This document shows positions 47,546 to 56,246 of a stretch of DNA of 64,000 nucleotides, piece by piece. Below the pieces are notes generated by a model, which made no database searches, was not told the DNA's origin, and was given only the letters and a program-made list of their open reading frames with translations. A program made the position numbers and the translations under genes. This DNA comes from a virus, in IMG/VR virus record IMGVR_UViG_3300037808_001421, positions 1 to 64,000 of that record. One strand, given 5' to 3'. The first letter of the stretch is position 1; every line of letters begins with the position of its first letter.

Positions 47546-50103
47546 TGCTCACGAAGCTCGCCACGTTCTCAGGCGTCTCTCCCCAAACGGGGGAGCCGCT
47601 CGTCCAAATGTTCCGGCAAGGTGCATCGGTGGAGAAGACCGCCGGCCAAATGTCTCCGGACATCAAGGACTGGCTGAGCACGTACAAGTCTGACAAGGAG
47701 AACGTCCCCCTTCTCGTCAACGCGATGGGCGACTCGCGTATCTGGGGTCAGAACCGAAACGGTGACAACTTCTTCTGGCCGGCACTGTCCCACGACTGTC
47801 GCTGTCACGATCCTTCCAAGCATTCGATCGACAAGTTCACTGGAAAGCGCATCCCGGCGCACGGGTACTGGACCTTCCTCATGGCGCACCCGTTCGTGCA
47901 CCATAAGAACAAAGACCCGGGGCGTGCGTTCGGCAAGGTGGCGGTATCTACGCTCAACCCGTTGATGAAGCGCGTTGAGCTCGTAGTTCTCATCAACAGG
48001 CAACGTGCGGAGCAGTACGAGGCCGGTGAGTTCGTCGCGCGCATCGACCAGGGCGAGTTCCCGGATGTGTCGATGGGGACCAAGATCCCTTACGACACAT
48101 GCTTGATTTGCGGCAACAAGTCGCGAACCAAGAAGGACTACTGCGAGTGCCTCAAGAAGTGGCGCATGGGGGCCATTCTCCCCGACGGCCGCATCGTAGG
48201 CGTAGACAACCCGCACCCGAGGTTCTTCGACATCAGCTTCGTGTTCATCGGCGCTGACAAGACCGCCAAGGTGATGACGAAGCTTGCTTCAGACTCGGGC
48301 CTTTGGGTGCCTGAATCCGTTGTTGATGCCGAACGGCTGTACGGTCCAGAGGAGAGTCTTGTGAAAACTGCAGGCGTCGGCATGACCAATGAAGACTTTC
48401 TTCGTTTCTTCATGGGCAGTAAGGCTGCGAAGAAGGGCGTAGGCCGCTCTCTCGGTACGCACGGACGTACGGATGAGGCCATAGACAAAGACGAGCCCTC
48501 ACGGAACGAAGGCGTTCTACCTACCAACTACACGGAACATGACACTGTCGTGAGCAACGAAGCTCGAGAGAAAGAAGCAGCCGCGAAGCTCCAAGCCCCT
48601 CCGCACAGGGATAGGTATCCGTACGCAGGTCGTATGAAGTTCCGGGGTATGACTATCAACATCGAGAACGCGAAGGGTACTTGGCGCACGGGTGAAGGTT
48701 GGAAGACCTTTATGAAGTTCCCGTACGGTGAGATCGATGGCTCGATGGGCAGCGACGGTGATCCTGTTGATGCGTACATAGGTCCTGATGCCTCTGTTGA
48801 GAACGTGTACATCGTTCACCAGAACCACGTCGCAGGCCCCAACAAAGGTACCTACGACGAAGACAAGTGCATGCTGGGCTTCAAGACCGCGAAGCAGGCA
48901 GAGAAGGCATACAAGGGTCAGTACACTGGCGTTGATCCCTTCCGTTCTATCACCACCATGAAGGTCGACGCTTTCAAGAAGCTGGTCTTCAGTAAAGAGG
49001 GAGTAGGTGAGAAGTTGGCTGGCTGTGCAGAGGACCCCTGTAGCGGCGCTCCCGACACAGCGGGTGACGTCCTCGATGAGTACTTCAACTACGGTAACCG
49101 TCGGCGTCACCGTAGGTTTACAGACAAGGTCACCAACGAGAGTACTACCCACGTAGGTTCGGGCTTAGGTGACACGTTTGAAGACGATGGCGCCGTACGC
49201 ATGAAGACCAAGACTGCGGGCGTGAAGGACGCTGCGTGGAAGTTGGCGGAAATCAAGAAGGTCATCCCTGCGGATAAGGTCATGCCTAAGGTCGTTGAGA
49301 AGCTGGACGCCCGCGAAAAGGACATCCCCAAGGACATCCTGGATATCCTAGGTAAGCTTCCACTTCCCGTGAGCCTATCCACGCCCTCCGCAATGGGCAT
49401 CGTCCTGCGCCCCAAGGAGTTCCAACGAGTCGTACTCGTGCGGATGGGCAAGGGTGACGTAGCAGACAAGCTCGACTCTGACTGCAGCTGCTTCAAAGAG
49501 GGGGACGGGAAGCTGCCTCTCACTGGTGGCTTGGGTTATCCGGCTTTCAGCGCGGCGTTGATGCGGATGCTTCTACCATTCCTGGAGAACCGTTCGTTCA
49601 TAGAGCCTGTTCTGAAGCGCCGCATCATTCGAATCTCGGTAACGGCCCCTGAGAAAAAGGAAGAGAAGGATGCAGATTCACCTCTTCTAACCAAGATAAG
49701 TAGTGCCTACAATTGGTACAGAAGCGAATGTCTCTCCGCGGCCAAACACGCACCGTATGCCATCAAGGAACACCCCGAACTGCAGTTGGCAGTACTGGGT
49801 CCTATGGCCGACGACTTCACCAAAAACGCCAGCGCGCAGGAAGCCGCGATGGGCGCGGCTATCGCTTCCATCCCCATTGCTCTGATGTATGCTTCCAGTC
49901 TGAAGCGGGCCAAGAATCAAGGACAAGCGATGGGAGCTATCAAAAGCTTCATCGCGGATCACCCAAAGCTTACAGCAATGGGAACCTCGGTAATGGCTCG
50001 AGAGCTAATGGAACACCCAGCCGTCAACAAAGCGGTCTCCGACGTGGCTTCGCGGTCACTCAAATCGGTGGCACGCTTCGTTGCACAAGCAGCCGGGGCA
50101 TGA
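47545..50103 (+). CDS. Prohead protease fused to a pyrophosphatase-like domain (852 aa)
   Basis: The N-terminal region resembles capsid maturation proteases: GQNRNGDNFFWPAL near 66-79, MAHPFVHHK near 113 with candidate catalytic His, and FPDVSMGTKI near 173 with candidate Ser. A Cys set (CLICGNKSRTKKDYCEC) follows. Residues about 385-470 match the inorganic-pyrophosphatase-type domain seen in phage polyproteins (FPYGEIDGSMGSDGDPVDAY, then DEDKCMLGFKT). The C-terminal 200 residues include a Gly/Ala segment and helices. It probably processes scaffold and capsid; motif-bearing neighbours would be its substrates. Confidence 0.72.
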   Translation: MLTKLATFSGVSPQTGEPLVQMFRQGASVEKTAGQMSPDIKDWLSTYKSDKENVPLLVNAMGDSRIWGQNRNGDNFFWPALSHDCRCHDPSKHSIDKFTGKRIPAHGYWTFLMAHPFVHHKNKDPGRAFGKVAVSTLNPLMKRVELVVLINRQRAEQYEAGEFVARIDQGEFPDVSMGTKIPYDTCLICGNKSRTKKDYCECLKKWRMGAILPDGRIVGVDNPHPRFFDISFVFIGADKTAKVMTKLASDSGLWVPESVVDAERLYGPEESLVKTAGVGMTNEDFLRFFMGSKAAKKGVGRSLGTHGRTDEAIDKDEPSRNEGVLPTNYTEHDTVVSNEAREKEAAAKLQAPPHRDRYPYAGRMKFRGMTINIENAKGTWRTGEGWKTFMKFPYGEIDGSMGSDGDPVDAYIGPDASVENVYIVHQNHVAGPNKGTYDEDKCMLGFKTAKQAEKAYKGQYTGVDPFRSITTMKVDAFKKLVFSKEGVGEKLAGCAEDPCSGAPDTAGDVLDEYFNYGNRRRHRRFTDKVTNESTTHVGSGLGDTFEDDGAVRMKTKTAGVKDAAWKLAEIKKVIPADKVMPKVVEKLDAREKDIPKDILDILGKLPLPVSLSTPSAMGIVLRPKEFQRVVLVRMGKGDVADKLDSDCSCFKEGDGKLPLTGGLGYPAFSAALMRMLLPFLENRSFIEPVLKRRIIRISVTAPEKKEEKDADSPLLTKISSAYNWYRSECLSAAKHAPYAIKEHPELQLAVLGPMADDFTKNASAQEAAMGAAIASIPIALMYASSLKRAKNQGQAMGAIKSFIADHPKLTAMGTSVMARELMEHPAVNKAVSDVASRSLKSVARFVAQAAGA

Positions 50104-50169
50104 GAGGTCCGCAACCTTGATGAAATGCCACGCCGAACAACTCAAATCACGCCCTCGTAGGAGTCAATC

Positions 50170-50757
50170 ATGGACGAGTTCCTAGCGGACCTCTTTGACA
50201 CGTCAAACAACATCTCGTCGCTCTCAGGCGGTCAGCCCGCTGAAGACCTCGAGAAGCTCGCCCAAGCACACCTCATGAGTGAGATGCTTGCGGCCGACGG
50301 TTTCGACGTCAACAAACTCACCGATGACACAGTCGCCAAAGTCGCGTCTGTGTTGGGCTTCCAAGCGGCGCCGGCGCCCACGGCGCCCGCACCTGCGGCA
50401 GCGCCGACGGAGAAGGTCGCATCGACCGAAGAGCTCCTTACTGCCGCAGGTAAAGAGAAGGTTGCGGAAGCGCAGGCTCTCGGCAAGGTCATCGCGCATT
50501 CGTACGTCAGAGAGCTCGCTGAGCTGAACCAGAAGACGGCTGCCGCAGAAGCTGCCTCGGCTCCGGCAGCTCCCGCCGCCAATGGTGCGCTCGAGAAGCT
50601 GGCCGAGGCCCGCCTCGCTGCGTGGATTCAGGAGCAGCAGGCTGCGCAACCCGCCGCCGCGCCTGCCGATGAGACCACCAAGCTAGCCGAGGCTATCGAT
50701 CAGCGCGCCTACCAGATCGCGGTCGAGCGCGGAATCATCGTGGAGGAAGGGCAGTAG
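50170..50757 (+). CDS. Ala/Pro-rich scaffold-like protein (195 aa)
   Basis: ATG with a TAGGAG ribosome binding site. Motif copies along the chain: LEKLAQ, VAKVAS, TEKVAS, KEKVAE, NQKTAA, LEKLAE, TKLAEA. Ala/Pro low-complexity stretches (AAPAPTAPAPAAAP) separate helices. This composition and position, between protease and capsid genes, fit a scaffolding or core protein that the protease removes. No metal site or catalytic motif. Confidence 0.62.
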   Translation: MDEFLADLFDTSNNISSLSGGQPAEDLEKLAQAHLMSEMLAADGFDVNKLTDDTVAKVASVLGFQAAPAPTAPAPAAAPTEKVASTEELLTAAGKEKVAEAQALGKVIAHSYVRELAELNQKTAAAEAASAPAAPAANGALEKLAEARLAAWIQEQQAAQPAAAPADETTKLAEAIDQRAYQIAVERGIIVEEGQ

Positions 50758-50782
50758 AACTCCCTTCTAGGGTCCTCAAGGA

Positions 50783-51022
50783 ATGAACTCTGTGATGCTG
50801 GCTTCGTTTGAACAAGAGCTCGAGAAGATCGGGGCGAATATCGCGCTCGGTAATCCCGCAGCCTTGGCGAAGCCAGTGCCGCTTGTTTCTTCTAAGGGGC
50901 CCTCGCCTACGGCAACCTCGAAAGCGACCAACTACACGACTGTCCATACAGATGCGCGGCCTGCGGCGGCCAATGTAGCTGCAGGGACTAAGGCCACGCC
51001 GCCCCCGGCAGTCAGAACCTAG
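50783..51022 (+). CDS. Small protein with ELEKI N-terminus (79 aa)
   Basis: Begins MNSVMLASFEQELEKIGANI, nearly the same helix as the genes at 40132 and 58370. The rest is an unfolded Pro/Ala/Thr tail (KGPSPTATSKATNYTT). A targeting peptide on a disordered cargo suggests an internal head peptide. ATG preceded by CAAGGA. Coding status is supported by the shared N-terminus. Confidence 0.58.
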   Translation: MNSVMLASFEQELEKIGANIALGNPAALAKPVPLVSSKGPSPTATSKATNYTTVHTDARPAAANVAAGTKATPPPAVRT

Positions 51023-51029
51023 GAGATCC

Positions 51030-52343
51030 ATGAGCACCCTAATGGACATGTTGAACGACTGCATCTCAGAGTCGATGTCTCAGCTGAGTGACCCCTCAGG
51101 CATGAGCAAGACTGCGGGTAAAGAGTGCGCCAAGTGCGAGCACGACAACTGCCCCGAAGGCTGCCCCAAGGGCTGCTCCTGCAAGCCTTTCGCTGACACA
51201 GGAAAGACCTCGAGCGTAGATCTTAGTGATCCGCTCAGCGTTGCGGATATGTGCGATTTCGTTGCGGATAATCTCGAGAAGGTCGCTGGCGACCCGCCGA
51301 TGAACCCGCCGATGGACGCAGGTATCGCACCGGGTGGTCCCGGCAGCGCGATGGCGACCAACGAAGTTCCCGACAAGCCCCCGCTTCCGGACGCTGGTGG
51401 TATGGGTCAGGCCAGCGGCGCCAACCAGCCTCCGAAGCGGACAGATGCTACGGAGAAGGCCAACGTCAACGACGCAGCCAACGCTTTCCCGACCAACCTG
51501 GACTCTGCTCCAGGCGGCACGACCAAAATGTCCTCGGTCCTCGACCTGTTCGCAGCCGGCCATCTCGAGAAGACTTCGGTCCTCGAGCTCTTCGCCAAAG
51601 AAGCTGCCAACGCCGAGCACCCTGCCAGCATCAGCGCGGGCACGGAGCCAGAGCTTCAGTCCGCCGCCGCCGCCAACTCGGCAGTGAGCCAGGGCACCGA
51701 AGCTGGTGAGCAGGTTCCTTCCGAGATGGGTAGCGACTCAGGTCGGGAGCTCATCGGTTCAAACGACTCGGCTATCAACGCCAGTAAGCAGCAGGCCAAG
51801 ACCAGAACGGTCAAAGCGGATATGGCTGCTTGCCTCTCGGAGACGCCGATGTCGGCGTCGCACGATTCCGCTCTCAATAAGTCGCTCGAGAACACCTCCG
51901 AAGCGGGTGTGAAGATTGCTGCGGCTCGACAACAACTGCAGGAGTTCGCCAACGCGTCTCCAGAGAACCGTGCCAAATTGGCTGAGGCGGTGAAAATCGC
52001 CTTGGACGAGGAAGAGGAAGAAGTACCTCCGGGAAAGAAACTTCCCGGTGGCGAAGCTCCCCCTCCCGAAGCTATGGCGCCACCCCCACCCGGAATGCCC
52101 ATGGGAGAAGCGCCGCCGCGCCTGCCGATGATGGTTCCGGGCCAGGAGCCTGAGATGGTTCCGGGGATGGCTGGTCCCTCTGAAGAAGCGCTGGCAGCAG
52201 CCCAGTCCGGGGTTACGCCAGAAGAACTGGCCGAAGCCATGGTACTGATGGCATCCGCGGCACCGCCCCCGGCCCCCGAGCCGATGGCACCGCCGATGAT
52301 GCCTGGTGGAGCTCCTCCGGTACCGGCAGCACCGGCAGCCTAA
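51030..52343 (+). CDS. Virion-cluster protein with Cys-rich box and Pro/Glu tail (437 aa)
   Basis: ATG with AGGAG upstream. The N-terminus MSTLMDMLNDCISESMSQL is followed by MSKTAGKE and a Cys-rich box (CAKCEHDNCPEGCPKGCSC) with six Cys, likely zinc or Fe-S. Further motif copies: LEKVAG, LEKTSV, FAKEAA, VKIAAA, AVKIAL. The C-terminal 120 residues are Pro/Gly/Met/Glu-rich (EEEEEVPPGKKLPGGEAPP). It may be scaffold or core protein. No enzymatic motif. Confidence 0.62.
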   Translation: MSTLMDMLNDCISESMSQLSDPSGMSKTAGKECAKCEHDNCPEGCPKGCSCKPFADTGKTSSVDLSDPLSVADMCDFVADNLEKVAGDPPMNPPMDAGIAPGGPGSAMATNEVPDKPPLPDAGGMGQASGANQPPKRTDATEKANVNDAANAFPTNLDSAPGGTTKMSSVLDLFAAGHLEKTSVLELFAKEAANAEHPASISAGTEPELQSAAAANSAVSQGTEAGEQVPSEMGSDSGRELIGSNDSAINASKQQAKTRTVKADMAACLSETPMSASHDSALNKSLENTSEAGVKIAAARQQLQEFANASPENRAKLAEAVKIALDEEEEEVPPGKKLPGGEAPPPEAMAPPPPGMPMGEAPPRLPMMVPGQEPEMVPGMAGPSEEALAAAQSGVTPEELAEAMVLMASAAPPPAPEPMAPPMMPGGAPPVPAAPAA

Positions 52344-52361
52344 AGAGGAAAAGAGAACATC

Positions 52362-52742
52362 ATGGAAAAGCTCAGCCAGACCAAGACGGCCTCCTTTCTG
52401 AAGCAGGCCGCGGCTACGATTCGTAGTCAGAAGGAAGACAACGACACGTTGTCCGCCGAGAACTCCGATCTTCGTGAGAAGATTGCGGGTTTCGAACGCG
52501 AGCAGCGTGTCGAGGCTATCGCTCGGGACATGGAGGACAAGGGGTTGAACGACGCCTTGGACTTCAATGAGAAGGTCGCTTCTCTCCGAGAGCAGGACAA
52601 CCTCGATGTCATGGAGGAAGCGGTCAAGGTCGCATCTCCCCAGACGCCGGGCCTGCACTTCCAGACCGACGACGACGCACCCGCTGGTTCCGGTGCAAGC
52701 GCTTTCGAAACCTTCATCGTGACCGGAGAGGTCCCGCAGTAG
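52362..52742 (+). CDS. Coiled-coil scaffold-like protein (126 aa)
   Basis: Starts MEKLSQTKTASFLKQAAATI with a KTA motif at residues 8-10, then a coiled coil (DTLSAENSDLREKIAGFERE). Further motif copies are NEKVASL and AVKVASP. The C-terminal 30 residues are acidic and Gly/Ser-rich and end TFIVTGEVPQ. Located one gene before the decoration-like and capsid genes. A scaffold role is inferred from coiled coil and position. Confidence 0.6.
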   Translation: MEKLSQTKTASFLKQAAATIRSQKEDNDTLSAENSDLREKIAGFEREQRVEAIARDMEDKGLNDALDFNEKVASLREQDNLDVMEEAVKVASPQTPGLHFQTDDDAPAGSGASAFETFIVTGEVPQ

Positions 52743-52784
52743 AGCTCGGAAGTTCGAGTACTCAACCCAAGCTAGGAGATACCT

Positions 52785-53315
52785 ATGTCCCTCGGAGCAC
52801 ACTTCGACCTGATCACGCCCTTCCAGATGTTGGACCGGCGTTCCATGACCGTTGCTGGTGGCGCGGATGGCAACATCCTCGACCCCGACAACGCCCGCCC
52901 GCTCATCGACGGTGAGTGGCTTCAGCCGGATGGCCTCGGCGCCATGGTCCGCGGTGGCACTGGCCACGCGACCAACGACGAGCCCGCCACCGTGCCTCAG
53001 TACGTCTACGTCGCCGAACGTGGTCGCTACGAGACGCAGGGTCTCGGCAAGGGTCCTTTCCTGTGGATCGGTGACTTCGAAGCCGACACGCTGGTCTGGG
53101 CAGGCGCCCCCGGCACGACTTCAGAGAACCCGCCGACTACGGTCGGTCAGCCTCTCGAGGTCCGCAACGTGGTGTTCACCGGCGGTATCATCCGTCGCGG
53201 CTTCGCGCTGTGTCAGTCCGGCAGCTTCGTGGTCGGTTTCGTGACCCGCCTCCCGGCGAACAACGCCAACCGGCTGCGCTTCAGCACCAAGGGCGCGGGT
53301 GGCATCCTGGCGTAA
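52785..53315 (+). CDS. Probable head decoration or stabilisation protein (176 aa)
   Basis: Beta-rich, no enzyme motif: MSLGAHFDLITPFQMLDRRS, then GPFLWIGDFEADTLVWAGAP, RRGFALCQSGSFVVGFVTRL. It has a strong AGGAG ribosome binding site, and lies directly before the capsid gene, where decoration proteins are commonly found. It lacks the internal K-x-A motif, suggesting it is added after maturation. Assignment is positional. Confidence 0.55.
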   Translation: MSLGAHFDLITPFQMLDRRSMTVAGGADGNILDPDNARPLIDGEWLQPDGLGAMVRGGTGHATNDEPATVPQYVYVAERGRYETQGLGKGPFLWIGDFEADTLVWAGAPGTTSENPPTTVGQPLEVRNVVFTGGIIRRGFALCQSGSFVVGFVTRLPANNANRLRFSTKGAGGILA

Positions 53316-53364
53316 GCCTCGGCTTACCTAAGGAAGCACCAAAAGGACCAAAGGAGAATTAGAG

Positions 53365-54489
53365 ATGAGTGCAATTGCAGCCACCGTCGAAATGTTCTGT
53401 CAGCGACTCGACGAGCCCGACGGAAAGACCAAAACAGCAGCCCTGGCGGGCCCCTGGATTCGCGACCGACTTCGCGAAGTGGCGTTCAGCCGCAACATCA
53501 TTCCGCCGGACCCGGTGACCAAGGCCGACTGCCAGCGTTCCGTGAATCACGACACCCTCGTGAAGATCGTGGACGTCGAGCCCCGCTCGCGCGCCATGGC
53601 CATCGACTTCCGTTCCCAGCCCACGGCTCGCTTCATCAGCGCACCGCGTGCTGAGATTCCGTTCTTCACGGTTTCGTCCGAGAAGTACGAGAAGACGGAG
53701 CAGGAGCTTCTCGCCTACGAGATGCCCATCACGAAGATCATCGAAGAGAACAACGTGAAGGACATCCAGGAGGTCGAGGACCGCGAGTTCCTGCGGCATG
53801 GCGAGGCCAGCGTCCAGGGTCTGCAGACGGACACGAATGCCACGGTGGGCGTGAACTTCAACGCCACGAACATCCGCGCCGGCAATGTGAACGCGCAGCA
53901 GATTTCGATCGTCAAGGGTGAGCTCGCGCTCGCCGCCGACGGCATCGACTTCACTGTTCGTCCGCTCCAGCGTCCGGACCTCGTGTCGCTGTTCAAGCTG
54001 CTCGACGGCAACCGCCTGCGCGCTGACCGGATGCTGATGACGGAAGTCGACCACGACGACGTCCTCAACTGGACCGTCGAAGACTTCGGCGACAAGATCC
54101 AGTCGGAGACGGTGGTCGACGGCTACAAGTACAACACCCTTCTGGGTCGTCGGGTGGTTCGTACCATCAAGACCGACATCCTGCGGGCGGGCAACTTGTA
54201 CATCTTCGCGGCGCCGCAGTTCCTCGGGAAGTTCTACATCCTGAACAACACCAAGTTCTACATCGACAAGATCGCGAACTTGATCACGTGGCAGTCCTGG
54301 GAAGACATCGCCATGGGCTTCGTGAACATCGCGGCCATCAGGAAGCTCGAGCTCTACCGAGGGTCCGTCCGTCCCACGGCGACCGACGCCGGTTTCGCAG
54401 CCTTGCTGCCGGTCGAGGAAGAGGACCTGGGCGCGGAGAACAACCGCGTCACGGCCAACCTGCACTTCCCGCAGGTCGCTCAGTTCTAA
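53365..54489 (+). CDS. Major capsid protein (374 aa)
   Basis: A very good ribosome binding site (AAAGGAG), the position after protease and scaffold genes, a following strong hairpin, and the size fit a HK97-fold major capsid protein. N-terminal GKTKTAALAGPW at about 20-31 contains the recurrent K-T-A motif, where cleavage would remove a 25-residue delta region. The rest is rich in alternating beta-strands and helices (IPFFTVSSEKYEKTEQELLA, RRVVRTIKTDILRAGNLYIF). An antisense ORF covers the same bases and is a GC-driven shadow. Confidence 0.72.
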   Translation: MSAIAATVEMFCQRLDEPDGKTKTAALAGPWIRDRLREVAFSRNIIPPDPVTKADCQRSVNHDTLVKIVDVEPRSRAMAIDFRSQPTARFISAPRAEIPFFTVSSEKYEKTEQELLAYEMPITKIIEENNVKDIQEVEDREFLRHGEASVQGLQTDTNATVGVNFNATNIRAGNVNAQQISIVKGELALAADGIDFTVRPLQRPDLVSLFKLLDGNRLRADRMLMTEVDHDDVLNWTVEDFGDKIQSETVVDGYKYNTLLGRRVVRTIKTDILRAGNLYIFAAPQFLGKFYILNNTKFYIDKIANLITWQSWEDIAMGFVNIAAIRKLELYRGSVRPTATDAGFAALLPVEEEDLGAENNRVTANLHFPQVAQF

Positions 54490-54504
54490 GCAACCCACTG
54501 GGGT

Positions 54505-54543
54505 CTAGCACCTGGCTTTTCAATACGCATAGCCAGGTGCTAG
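54505..54543 (+). terminator. Long hairpin after the capsid gene
   Basis: CTAGCACCTGGCT, 13-base loop, AGCCAGGTGCTAG: a perfect 13-bp stem 15 bases after the capsid stop. There is no long T tract (TCTCTC follows), so it may be a partial terminator or mRNA stabiliser that raises capsid over downstream output. Confidence 0.6.
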
Positions 54544-54564
54544 TCTCTCGGTATCGAGAAGCAC

Positions 54565-55368
54565 ATGGATACGCTGTTCATCAAACACCTGCAGCGCAGA
54601 GCTGCAACAAGAACACAGCGTGCTGCTCGACGAGGTGGCCATCGTCTAGGAATCATCTTGGACGACGGGTCTCGTATCCGCCGGAAGGGTCGTAACCGCA
54701 CGACCCCTATCGACTTCGCACTCGCAGTACAAAACAGCTACACGCTTCTCAAAGGTATAGACGATGGTCTGCTGGCCATCCAAAACGCCGCTGGTGAAGT
54801 CTTCTCTCGTGACAACCTCGTTGCCCTGTTCGCAGGGACGGCAGAGGCGCCCGCGGTAGAGACTGAGCCTGAAGTAGAGCCTGTCCCCGAACCCTCCCCG
54901 GACCCCGAGCCTGAAGCGGAGACTCCTGAAGAGGAGACTCCTGCCGAAGAGCCCGAGCCTGAGCCTGAAGCAGAAACTACGGATGACGTAGAGCCTGTTG
55001 CGGACCCAGAGCCCGTCGAGGAGCCCGAGCCCGAAGCAGAGACGCCTGAAGAGGTTGAACCTGCTGAAGAGCCCGAGCCCGAAGCGGAAGCCGAGGAGCC
55101 CCCTTCTGAGGAAGAGCCCGAAGAGCCCGAAGCAGAGGAAGAGGCACCGGAAGAGCCGGCGCTGTACGGGGACGTGGACATCACCAATTCCGTTCTGGTG
55201 CCCGAAGAAGAGGATGGTGTCAGCGAACCTGAAGAGTCGACCCGCGCGGACGAGCTCACGGTCATGAGTCGAACAGCACTCAACAAGCTGGCGAAGAAAG
55301 CGGACATCAAGTTTCGCGGCGTCAAGAAGGACGACCTGGTTGTTCTTCTCGTCGAGGCGGGTGCCTGA
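54565..55368 (+). CDS. Pro/Glu-repeat protein with C-terminal HeH-like domain (267 aa)
   Basis: The N-terminus is basic (HLQRRAATRTQRAARRGGHR). Residues about 95-200 are a Pro-Glu-Ala low-complexity linker (PEPEAETPEE and variants), strongly acidic. The last 40 residues (TALNKLAKKADIKFRGVKKD, then DLVVLLVEAGA) fit a HeH/SAP/LEM-like helix pair. Capsid-gene neighbours with such linkers include head fibres and joining proteins. The role is not readable; length of the repeat may vary between strains. Confidence 0.6.
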   Translation: MDTLFIKHLQRRAATRTQRAARRGGHRLGIILDDGSRIRRKGRNRTTPIDFALAVQNSYTLLKGIDDGLLAIQNAAGEVFSRDNLVALFAGTAEAPAVETEPEVEPVPEPSPDPEPEAETPEEETPAEEPEPEPEAETTDDVEPVADPEPVEEPEPEAETPEEVEPAEEPEPEAEAEEPPSEEEPEEPEAEEEAPEEPALYGDVDITNSVLVPEEEDGVSEPEESTRADELTVMSRTALNKLAKKADIKFRGVKKDDLVVLLVEAGA

Positions 55369-55754
55369 TGCCAAGAGCTTGGAATATCTCAGATCATCCG
55401 GGAGGCCCATTTGCGCCCGCAGCCATCATGGTTGTGGGGTACACGGTCCTTCCAGGACGTTTCATAGACATCCCGCAGGTTTTGTACGACGCAGCTGAGT
55501 CTAAGCTTCTCGACGACGTGGGCCGTGGGCTCATAGCGTTCGGGCAGCAGGCGCCTCTTTCTTACCGGCAGGCCAAAGGGCAGACGCACGCCCCGAAGCC
55601 CGCAGGGTACGTGCCTAGCCATGCTAGGCCGAAAAAGAAGAAGGTGGCGAAGGTGAAGCCAGACAAGCCGCTTTCTCCACCGGGCACTGCCCCACAGGCT
55701 GAAGTTCAGAAGTCGTCAAGGTCAACAAGGGTACGTCGAGCAAGTGAGGGGTAA
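55368..55754 (+). CDS. Hypothetical head-region protein (128 aa)
   Basis: ATG overlaps the previous TGA. The first 60 residues look folded (APAAIMVVGYTVLPGRFIDI), the last 55 are basic and Pro-rich (HARPKKKKVAKVKPDKPLSP). It is between capsid and neck genes, which suggests a connector or head-completion protein. No conserved motif recognised. Confidence 0.58.
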   Translation: MPRAWNISDHPGGPFAPAAIMVVGYTVLPGRFIDIPQVLYDAAESKLLDDVGRGLIAFGQQAPLSYRQAKGQTHAPKPAGYVPSHARPKKKKVAKVKPDKPLSPPGTAPQAEVQKSSRSTRVRRASEG

Positions 55755-56246
55755 ATGGCACTAGTCGCTGACATCAATGACCCGCTCATTGTCCAGGTCA
55801 TCGGCTACACCCGTTTTGCCCTTCGTGACTTCGAAGAGCTCAACAGGTTGACCGTAGGCGTCGACCACTCTGACCGGCACATCTACTGGGCCATCCTCAT
55901 GACACTGTCAGACTGGGCGTCCACGCCGCCGTTTGTCGGGGCAAACTTCCAGTACATCATGAACCACGGCTGGATTGCGCTGTTCGTCCGTGGCGTGATG
56001 TGCGAGCTCATCCAGTCGCTGATGTTCTTACACATGCGGAACTACCTGTCCTACTCGGACGGTGGCGTTCCCGTGCAGACTGAGCATCCGCAGCTTCTCC
56101 AGTCCTCTCTCACCATGATGCGTTCTATCTATGAGCAGCAGAAGCTACGTGCTTTGGTTGCGGCCAACATCGAAGACGCGTTCAACGCTGGCATTGGTAT
56201 ACATAGTGAATATGTACACGTGAACAGCTTCTACGGAGCCATCTGA
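55755..56246 (+). CDS. Hypothetical neck-region protein (163 aa)
   Basis: Starts immediately after the previous stop. Helical and aromatic (HSDRHIYWAILMTLSDWAST, LQSSLTMMRSIYEQQKLR). The motif content and order (capsid, small protein, this gene, internal protein, FN3-like protein, sheath) fit a head-tail connector or adaptor, but the sequence has no distinctive signature. Ends overlapping the next gene. Confidence 0.58.
   Translation: MALVADINDPLIVQVIGYTRFALRDFEELNRLTVGVDHSDRHIYWAILMTLSDWASTPPFVGANFQYIMNHGWIALFVRGVMCELIQSLMFLHMRNYLSYSDGGVPVQTEHPQLLQSSLTMMRSIYEQQKLRALVAANIEDAFNAGIGIHSEYVHVNSFYGAI

Noticed and set aside
53359-54498. 379-codon antisense ORF covering the whole capsid gene
   Set aside because: High GC third positions leave the antisense frame open; it has no ribosome binding site, Arg/Val/Asp-biased composition and no motif, while the sense frame has a strong ribosome binding site and virion context.
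54505-54543. Perfect inverted repeat as a phage attachment or packaging site
   Set aside because: It lies just after the capsid stop codon, where a transcript hairpin is expected; no second copy seen.
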